From: Clostridia bacterium
Lineage (GTDB): Bacteria > Bacillota > Clostridia > TANB77 > CAG-508
Direction of reading: 5' to 3'
Assembly (NCBI GenBank): GCA_900754085.1
Contig: CAAEBO010000030.1
Span: 1 to 9,883, forward strand
DNA: 9,883 nucleotides
Positions 4,893-9,883 of this stretch are shown piece by piece. Position 1 is the stretch's first letter; every line of letters begins with the position of its first letter. The notes under the pieces were generated by a model, which saw only the letters and a program-made list of their open reading frames with translations, was not told where the DNA came from and ran no database searches. Both the position numbers and the translations under genes were made by a program.

Positions 4893-6374
4893 TTACTCCT
4901 TTTCATTATTATCATAAATATTATCTTTTTTTATCCATACAGAAACACTTCCACCATCGCAATAAAATATTCCATTTCCGTTTGAATCTACATATACTGT
5001 TTCATCTAAGTTTCCTGTACAATCATAGAAAATTGTATTAGCTAATCTCTCTCCCATATTCATTTCGATACATCCACCAACATTATCACTCATTACAACT
5101 GCTAAACCAGAATCTGTATGGTCACTATCACCTTCTCTTACCCATCCTATTATATTTTCATCTTTAAAATAATCTCTTTGCTTTCCATAAGAGAAGTGTT
5201 TTCTAGCTTTTATCATATTTTCTAATATTTTCTTTTTAGGCGATATGTTATCATGTTCTATTCCATAATAATCTCCATAAAAAATACATGGAACTCCATC
5301 TTTTCTTAACAAAATTAAAGCATATGCTAATGGTTTAAACCAATCTTGAATCCATGAATTAAGAGCTTGCCCTATTTGAGTATCATGGTTATCTACAAAT
5401 GTTACTGCATATTCTGGATTTTCTTTTACAAGAGTATTATCTAAAATGGTTCTCATATCATAGTTTCCAGATGAATTAGAAGCATTAAACAAATTATAGT
5501 GTAATGGTACATCAAATAATTTCATTGAATAATCTACCTCTTTTAAATAATTGTTTATAGCTACAATATTAGTACTCCAATATTCTCCAACTGTAAAAAA
5601 GTCTTTGGCAAATTCTTCTTTCATATTTTCTAACCAATCTTTGTAAAATCCTGCTCTAATATGCTTTACTGCATCTAGTCTAAAACCATCTACATTGGTT
5701 GTGTTAACATACCATTTTCCCCACTTTTCTAATTCTTGTATAACATCTACATTATTAAAGTCCACATCTGCTCCCATTAGATAATCAAAATTGCCATTTT
5801 CTTTATCTACATCTACATCCCAATGCTTACCATAAAATTTAAATATTCCTTTTCTTTTTTGTTTATTATCCCAATCTACACCATGAAAGTGAGTCCAGTT
5901 CCATTTAAAATCTGAGTATTTATTATTTCTTTCGCTAAAATTATATTTTGTCCAAGCTTCTATAAATATTGGCGTATTTATCTCAATATTTCTATTGTAT
6001 GCTTGGTCTTCTATTGCCATGACTTCCTCTGTTTCATCTGCTCCTAATTTATGATTTAATACTATATCTGCATATACTTCTAAATTATTTCCTTTTAATA
6101 CTTTTATTGCATTTATATACTCATCTTTACTTCCATACTTAGTATTTATAGAACCCTTTTGATTAAATTCTCCTAAATCGTATAAATCATATACTCCATA
6201 ACCAGTATCATGATTACCTCCTTCTGCTTTATATGCTGGTGGTAGCCATATTCCTGTAATACCAATGCTATCCAAATAACTTGCTTCACTTGCTGCTTTC
6301 TTCCATAATCCACAATCCGCTGGTAAATACCACTCAAAATATTGCATTATTGTTTTATTTATTTTTTTATCCAT
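4893..6374 (-). CDS. Cytoplasmic alpha-amylase, GH13 (subfamily 5 type)
   Basis: This 493-residue protein hydrolyses alpha-1,4 bonds of starch, glycogen or maltodextrins. It begins TIMQYFEWYLPADCGLW, the standard opening of the GH13_5 bacterial amylases (B. licheniformis AmyS, E. coli AmyA). All four catalytic regions are present. Region I is DIVLNH (103-108). Region II is GFRLDAVKH (230-238), with nucleophile D234. Region III is GEYW (263-266), with acid/base E264. Region IV is FVDNHD (326-331), with D331. The calcium-site segment YLMGADVDF (198-206) is also recognisable. There is no signal peptide, and the length is close to that of intracellular AmyA (495), so it probably acts on internal glycogen or imported maltodextrins. 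The ATG is preceded by AAGGAG. It is the first gene of an operon with the DUF2207-like membrane protein. Confidence 0.95.
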   Translation of the reverse strand: MDKKINKTIMQYFEWYLPADCGLWKKAASEASYLDSIGITGIWLPPAYKAEGGNHDTGYGVYDLYDLGEFNQKGSINTKYGSKDEYINAIKVLKGNNLEVYADIVLNHKLGADETEEVMAIEDQAYNRNIEINTPIFIEAWTKYNFSERNNKYSDFKWNWTHFHGVDWDNKQKRKGIFKFYGKHWDVDVDKENGNFDYLMGADVDFNNVDVIQELEKWGKWYVNTTNVDGFRLDAVKHIRAGFYKDWLENMKEEFAKDFFTVGEYWSTNIVAINNYLKEVDYSMKLFDVPLHYNLFNASNSSGNYDMRTILDNTLVKENPEYAVTFVDNHDTQIGQALNSWIQDWFKPLAYALILLRKDGVPCIFYGDYYGIEHDNISPKKKILENMIKARKHFSYGKQRDYFKDENIIGWVREGDSDHTDSGLAVVMSDNVGGCIEMNMGERLANTIFYDCTGNLDETVYVDSNGNGIFYCDGGSVSVWIKKDNIYDNNEKE

Positions 6375-6390
6375 TTTTGACTCCTTTTAT

Positions 6391-6402
6391 ATAATCGATT
6401 AT
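6391..6402. promoter_or_regulatory. Perfect 12-bp palindrome in the amylase leader, possible operator
   Basis: ATAATCGATTAT is a perfect palindrome with a central CG. It lies between the presumed -10 box (6417-6422) and the amylase ribosome binding site. Central-CG palindromes are typical of LacI-family operators, which often control maltose and starch genes. The half-sites are short and AT-rich, so this is suggestive only. Confidence 0.35.
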
Positions 6403-6416
6403 TTTCTTTATATATC

Positions 6417-6422
6417 ATTATA
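6417..6422 (-). promoter_or_regulatory. Probable -10 box of the amylase operon
   Basis: The minus strand reads TATAAT at 6422-6417, directly after the T-run of the gyrA terminator. No good -35 box is visible; any upstream contact would fall within the terminator stem. The start of transcription would be near 6410, about 36 bases before the amylase start codon. Confidence 0.45.
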
Positions 6423-6423
6423 C

Positions 6424-6461
6424 AAAAAAGAATCTAATAGATATCTATTAGATTCTTTTTT
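6424..6461. terminator. gyrA terminator, perfect 38-bp palindrome
   Basis: A six-A run, then GAATCTAATAGAT (6430-6442), is followed with no spacer by its exact complement and then T-residues (to 6461). On the minus strand it lies about 37 bases after the gyrA stop and has the stem plus U-run of a strong Rho-independent terminator. Being fully symmetric, it would also act on transcripts from the other strand. Confidence 0.85.
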
Positions 6462-6498
6462 TATTTGGACCTTTTTTGTATCATATATCTATTATTTT

Positions 6499-8937
6499 TT
6501 ATTCTTCATTAGTTTCAGGTTCTACTAGTTCTATACTAACTACTTTTCCGCCATCATTTGTTCTCATTAAAGTTACTCCTTGTGTTGATCTACCTAATAC
6601 GCTGACATCTTTTACATTTATTCTTATAATTGTTCCTGTATCTGTTATCATCATAATATCGTTTGAATCATCTGTAACTCTAATTCCAACTAGCTTACCA
6701 GTTTTTTGAGTAACCTTATATGTTATTACTCCTCTACCACCTCTATTTTGGATTCTATATTCTTCTAAGTCTGTTCTTTTTCCAAAACCATTCTCTGTTA
6801 TTGCTAATAATGTTGCGTTTGCTCCTGATATAATAGATTCCATACCTATAACTTTGTCATCTTCTCCAAGTTTAATTCCGATTACACCTTGTGCTGTTCT
6901 TCCCATTGGTCTAACATCTTGTTCACTAAATGTAATACTCATTCCTTCTTCTGTTACTAATACAACATTGTCTTGACCATCTGTTAATCTTACAGCTATT
7001 AATTCATCATCTTCTTTTAATGTTATAGCTTGAAGACCTGTTTTTCTTGCTGAGTTATATTCTGTAAGAGCTGTTTTCTTTATAAATCCTCTTTGTGTTG
7101 ACATTAATAGGTATTTACCTTCTGCGAAATTAGAAATTGGTATAACTGCAGATATCTTCTCTCCATTGTCTAAACTTAATAAGTTTACAATAGCCGTTCC
7201 TTTTGCTGTTCTTCCTGCTTCTGGAATTTCATATCCACGTAATCTATATAGTTTACCTTTATTGCTAAAGAATAATATTGTGTCATGTGTAGATGCAGTA
7301 AATATTTGTGTTACAAAATCTTCTGCTCTTGTTGAAATTCCTGTAATGCCTTTTCCTCCTCTACGTTGACTCTTATATGTATCTGCTGGCATTCTCTTAA
7401 TATATCCGAAGTGTGTTAATGCTACTATTGTTTGTTCTTCTTTAATTAAATCTTCTTCTTCTATATCTCCTTCTGCAGGTTTAATCTTTGTTAGTCTTTC
7501 GTCTCCAAATTTATTTTTAACTTCTATTAAATCTGTTTTTATTATGTCATATACAAGTTGTTCATTACTTAATATTTCTCTTAGATGAGCTATTAATTCC
7601 ATTAATTGTTTATATTCTTCTTCTATTTTCTCTCTTTGTAAACCAGATAATGTTTTTAATCTCATGTCTAATATAGCTTGAGCTTGTATATCTGTTAAAC
7701 CAAATCTTTCCATTAATTTTTCTTTTGCATCATCATATGAACTTCTAATTATGCTTATAACTTCGTCTATATTGTCTATTGCTATTCTTAATCCTTCTAA
7801 TATGTGTGCTCTAGCTAATGCTTTATCTAATTCAAATTTAGTTCTCCTTAATATTACAACTTTTCTATGATCTATATAATAATCTAAACATTGTCTTAAT
7901 GTTAATATCTTTGGCTCTCCATTTACTAGCGCTAATAAGATAGCTCCAAAAGTATCTTGCATTTGCGTATTTTTATATAATTGATTTAAAACTACTTGTG
8001 CTCTTGCATCTCTTTTTAGTTCTATTACAATCCTTACTCTATCATTTCTATCTGATTCATCTCTTAATTCTGAAATTCCTTCAATTCTTTTTTCTCTTAC
8101 TAGTTTAGAAATATTTTCAATTAATCTTGCCTTATTAACTTGGTATGGTAATGATGTTACTATTATTCTTTGTTTGTTATTTGCCATTTCTTCTATTTCT
8201 GCTTCTGCTCTTACGATAATTTTACCTCTACCTGTTTTATAAGCTTCTTTTATTCCTTCTTTTCCTAGGATCATTCCTCCTGTTGGAAAATCTGGACCTT
8301 TTATTATTGACATTAATTCTTCATCTGTTAATTCAGGATTTTCGATTATTTTTATTACTCCATCACATACTTCATTTAAGTTGTGTGGTGGTATATTTGT
8401 TGCCATTCCAACAGCTATACCTGATGATCCGTTAATTAATAATTGTGGTATTTTTGATGGAAGTACTGTTGGCTCTTGTAATCTATCATCATAGTTTGGC
8501 ATAAAGTCAACTGTATTTTTCTCTATATCTGTAAGCATATATTCAGCTATTTTAGACATTCTAGCTTCTGTATACCTCATTGCAGCTGCTCCGTCACCAT
8601 CTATTGAACCAAAGTTTCCATGACCATCTATTAACATATATCTTAAAGAGAAATCTTGTGCCATTCTTACCATTGCATCATAAACTGATGAATCTCCATG
8701 AGGATGATATCTTCCTAAAACAGAACCTACTGTATTAGCACATTTTCTATATGGCTTATCTGAAGTGATTCCATCTTCGTGCATTGCATATAAAATTCTT
8801 CTATGAACTGGTTTTAAACCATCTCTTACATCTGGTAAAGCTCTTTGTACAATAACACTCATAGCATAACTTATATATGCTGTTTTCATCTCATTTTCAA
8901 TATCTCTCTCTATTATTTTCCCATCTAGATTGTCCAT
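6499..8937 (-). CDS. gyrA: DNA gyrase subunit A
   Basis: This 812-residue protein is the DNA breakage-reunion subunit of gyrase, which with GyrB introduces negative supercoils using ATP. The N-terminal winged-helix region contains HPHGDSSVYDAMVRMAQ (78-94) and AAMRYTE (118-124), with catalytic Tyr122; numbering coincides with E. coli. The quinolone-determining positions are Ser83 and Asp87, both the sensitive type. The GyrA box QRRGGKG is at residues 524-530, which separates it from ParC/GrlA. It is followed by the beta-pinwheel C-terminal domain with repeated GxGK/RT-like blades, ending in a short acidic tail (VEPETNEE). The start ATG has GAGGT upstream and the typical 'E-R-D-I-x-x-E-M-K-x-x-Y-x-x-Y-A-M-S-V-I' opening. 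It is transcribed alone, from its own promoter to a palindromic terminator. gyrB, often its upstream partner in Bacillota, is not in the window. Confidence 0.98.
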   Translation of the reverse strand: MDNLDGKIIERDIENEMKTAYISYAMSVIVQRALPDVRDGLKPVHRRILYAMHEDGITSDKPYRKCANTVGSVLGRYHPHGDSSVYDAMVRMAQDFSLRYMLIDGHGNFGSIDGDGAAAMRYTEARMSKIAEYMLTDIEKNTVDFMPNYDDRLQEPTVLPSKIPQLLINGSSGIAVGMATNIPPHNLNEVCDGVIKIIENPELTDEELMSIIKGPDFPTGGMILGKEGIKEAYKTGRGKIIVRAEAEIEEMANNKQRIIVTSLPYQVNKARLIENISKLVREKRIEGISELRDESDRNDRVRIVIELKRDARAQVVLNQLYKNTQMQDTFGAILLALVNGEPKILTLRQCLDYYIDHRKVVILRRTKFELDKALARAHILEGLRIAIDNIDEVISIIRSSYDDAKEKLMERFGLTDIQAQAILDMRLKTLSGLQREKIEEEYKQLMELIAHLREILSNEQLVYDIIKTDLIEVKNKFGDERLTKIKPAEGDIEEEDLIKEEQTIVALTHFGYIKRMPADTYKSQRRGGKGITGISTRAEDFVTQIFTASTHDTILFFSNKGKLYRLRGYEIPEAGRTAKGTAIVNLLSLDNGEKISAVIPISNFAEGKYLLMSTQRGFIKKTALTEYNSARKTGLQAITLKEDDELIAVRLTDGQDNVVLVTEEGMSITFSEQDVRPMGRTAQGVIGIKLGEDDKVIGMESIISGANATLLAITENGFGKRTDLEEYRIQNRGGRGVITYKVTQKTGKLVGIRVTDDSNDIMMITDTGTIIRINVKDVSVLGRSTQGVTLMRTNDGGKVVSIELVEPETNEE

Positions 8938-8973
8938 TTCTTTACCTCTTTTCTTCTTTCTGCTACACCATGT

Positions 8974-9002
8974 ATTATACTAAAACAGCTAAAAATATGC
9001 AA
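8974..9002 (-). promoter_or_regulatory. gyrA promoter
   Basis: On the minus strand TTGCAT (9002-8997) and TATAAT (8979-8974) are separated by 17 bases, giving a leader of about 30 bases. It is close to the housekeeping-sigma consensus (4 of 6 and 6 of 6). It shows that gyrA can be transcribed independently of the upstream genes. Confidence 0.75.
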
Positions 9003-9069
9003 GGAAATTAGGCGAAATTCTTACGGAATTCATAAAATTAAGGTCTATTATTGTTTTTCAATTTTTCGT

Positions 9070-9783
9070 TTATGCTAAAGCATTTGCAGCTTGTAATTGA
9101 AGTACATTTATATCAAAATTTTTATTATTATTTTTAATAATATTATGAATATTCTCTATTGTTCTTCCTTCTTTTATTAAACTTTCTATTGGCATTAATT
9201 TATTTAAATTTTCCTTTATATTTTGTATTTCTTGTTCCATTGCATTAAAATCTTTATTTTGATATCCTTCTTTCCAACTATTAATTGATTTTTCAAATCT
9301 ATTTTTTTCTTTTCCTTGGTCTAAAATCATTTCTTCAATATTGTTACTTATATTATCTAGTATTAAGTTTTTTCCTTTTTTTATTACATTTATAATATTA
9401 GAATTTAACTTTCCATTTTCGTTAATTTTATATAAAGCTTTATCTATTCCTGTGGAAACACTATCTATTATTCCTCCTGTTTCCACAGTTTTTTGCATTT
9501 GCCCTATATTTTCAAATTTGCCTGTTAGTATTCCTATTGTACTTTTTCCAATATCTATTGCTTCACTTACTGCTTTTTTTATTCCTTCCTTAAAACCTTC
9601 TTGTATTATAGTGTCTTTTATTTCTATCACTTCATCTTCTACAAAATCTGGTAATAAAAATTTAATACCTACATCTAACCCTGTATTTATTATTTTACCA
9701 ATTGTACTCTCTAGAAAGTTTTTTTGTTTACTTTCTATTTCCATATTTTTATTATCTAATTCATTTGTTAAACCAACATTCAT
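9070..9783 (-). CDS. Unrecognised conserved-looking 237-residue cytoplasmic protein
   Basis: I do not recognise a named family. The 237-residue protein has no signal peptide. It is predominantly helical and rich in Lys, Glu, Ile and Asn. The first part (residues about 25-115) contains STIGKIINTGLDVGIKFLLP, then DFVEDEVIEIKDTII, a Lys-rich 'GFKEGIKKAVSEAIDIGKS' helix, and a Gly/Thr-rich turn TVETGGIIDSVSTGIDKA. The second part (about 125-237) is a series of amphipathic helices with coiled-coil potential and ends LQAANALA. The start ATG has an excellent AAGGAGGA ribosome binding site. It overlaps the stop of the upstream gene by ATGA, so the two are translationally coupled. No terminator is obvious before the gyrA promoter. 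The regular composition and strong translation signals argue for a real gene; a structural or membrane-associated role is conceivable but unsupported. Confidence 0.75.
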   Translation of the reverse strand: MNVGLTNELDNKNMEIESKQKNFLESTIGKIINTGLDVGIKFLLPDFVEDEVIEIKDTIIQEGFKEGIKKAVSEAIDIGKSTIGILTGKFENIGQMQKTVETGGIIDSVSTGIDKALYKINENGKLNSNIINVIKKGKNLILDNISNNIEEMILDQGKEKNRFEKSINSWKEGYQNKDFNAMEQEIQNIKENLNKLMPIESLIKEGRTIENIHNIIKNNNKNFDINVLQLQAANALA

Positions 9784-9883
9784 ATTACTAATCCTCCTTT
9801 TATTAATTCTTTTATTATTTTTAATAAATCTGTTTTTATTTTATTTATTGTTATTAATTTTCCTGTATTTATTAAAATATCAA
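9780..9883 (-). CDS. C-terminal fragment of an unrecognised gene (5' end outside window)
   Basis: Entering from the right edge on the minus strand (first full codon at 9881), an open frame of 33 residues ends with TGA at 9782-9780. It contains LINTGKLITINKIKTDLL and KIIKELIKGGLVI, which suggests a Lys/Ile-rich terminal helix. Its stop overlaps the start codon of the next gene (ATGA), and the downstream AAGGAGGA ribosome binding site lies within its last codons. That coupling is the main evidence that the frame is coding. The product cannot be named from so short a piece. Confidence 0.6.
   Translation of the reverse strand, partial: DILINTGKLITINKIKTDLLKIIKELIKGGLVI

Noticed and set aside
4123..4917. 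Plus-strand open frames at 4123-4353 and 4726-4917
   Set aside because: They lie opposite the membrane-protein gene and mirror its hydrophobic codons; neither has a ribosome binding site.
6476..7369. Plus-strand open frames at 6476-6709 and 7166-7369
   Set aside because: They are antisense shadows of gyrA, whose identity is certain.
6499..8937. Topoisomerase IV subunit ParC as the identity of the 812-residue protein
   Set aside because: The intact GyrA box QRRGGKG and the full six-blade-sized C-terminal domain indicate GyrA.
9013..9040. Hairpin around GAATTC and GAATT as terminator of the 237-residue gene
   Set aside because: The stem is only 5-6 bp and no T-run follows on the minus strand.
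1..9883. CRISPR array, toxin-antitoxin pair, restriction system or intact insertion sequence
   Set aside because: No regularly spaced repeats, no paired small toxin/antitoxin frames, and no transposase motif were seen on either strand.

Overview
The window comes from an AT-rich, low-GC Gram-positive bacterium, most likely an uncultured member of the Clostridia (Bacillota). The evidence is the base composition, AAGGAG-type ribosome binding sites before nearly every gene, Firmicutes-type TTGACA/TATAAT promoters, a GyrA with the same residue numbering as E. coli through the active site, and protein families I associate with Clostridia. Tryptophan is read from TGG in intact genes such as the amylase, so TGA should be a normal stop.

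Left part, plus strand (1-1190). The end of one gene and two complete small genes encode exported, Asn/Ser/Phe-rich proteins. The first two resemble SipW-dependent TasA/camelysin-type surface proteins. They are followed by a self-contained initiator tRNA gene (fMet) with its own consensus promoter and Rho-independent terminator.

Decayed zone (1191-2261). This stretch holds no intact gene. It contains a striking compound inverted repeat (1279-1347), an in-frame remnant of a tyrosine recombinase (minus strand, broken by TGA and TAG), and a conserved small membrane-anchored protein gene whose reading frame is cut by one TGA at codon 18. It looks like the leftover of an integrated element downstream of the tRNA, although no att duplication is visible.

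Middle part (2262-3790). A small cytoplasmic protein with a probable bacterial PH-like domain (minus) is divergent from a class I SAM-dependent methyltransferase (plus). A bidirectional terminator separates the methyltransferase from the converging amylase operon.

Right part, all minus strand (3798-9883). In transcription order this is: the end of an unrecognised gene overlapping by ATGA a 237-residue unrecognised conserved-looking gene; gyrA alone with its own promoter and a perfect-palindrome terminator; then a two-gene operon of a cytoplasmic GH13 alpha-amylase and a DUF2207-like membrane protein whose ribosome binding site lies in the amylase tail. No gyrB is present, and the GyrA quinolone-determining positions are wild type (Ser83, Asp87).

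I see no CRISPR array, toxin-antitoxin pair or clear defence system. The items most worth a second look are the tandem exported proteins, the compound inverted repeat, the TGA-interrupted conserved gene, the amylase/DUF2207 coupling and the unrecognised pair at the right edge.
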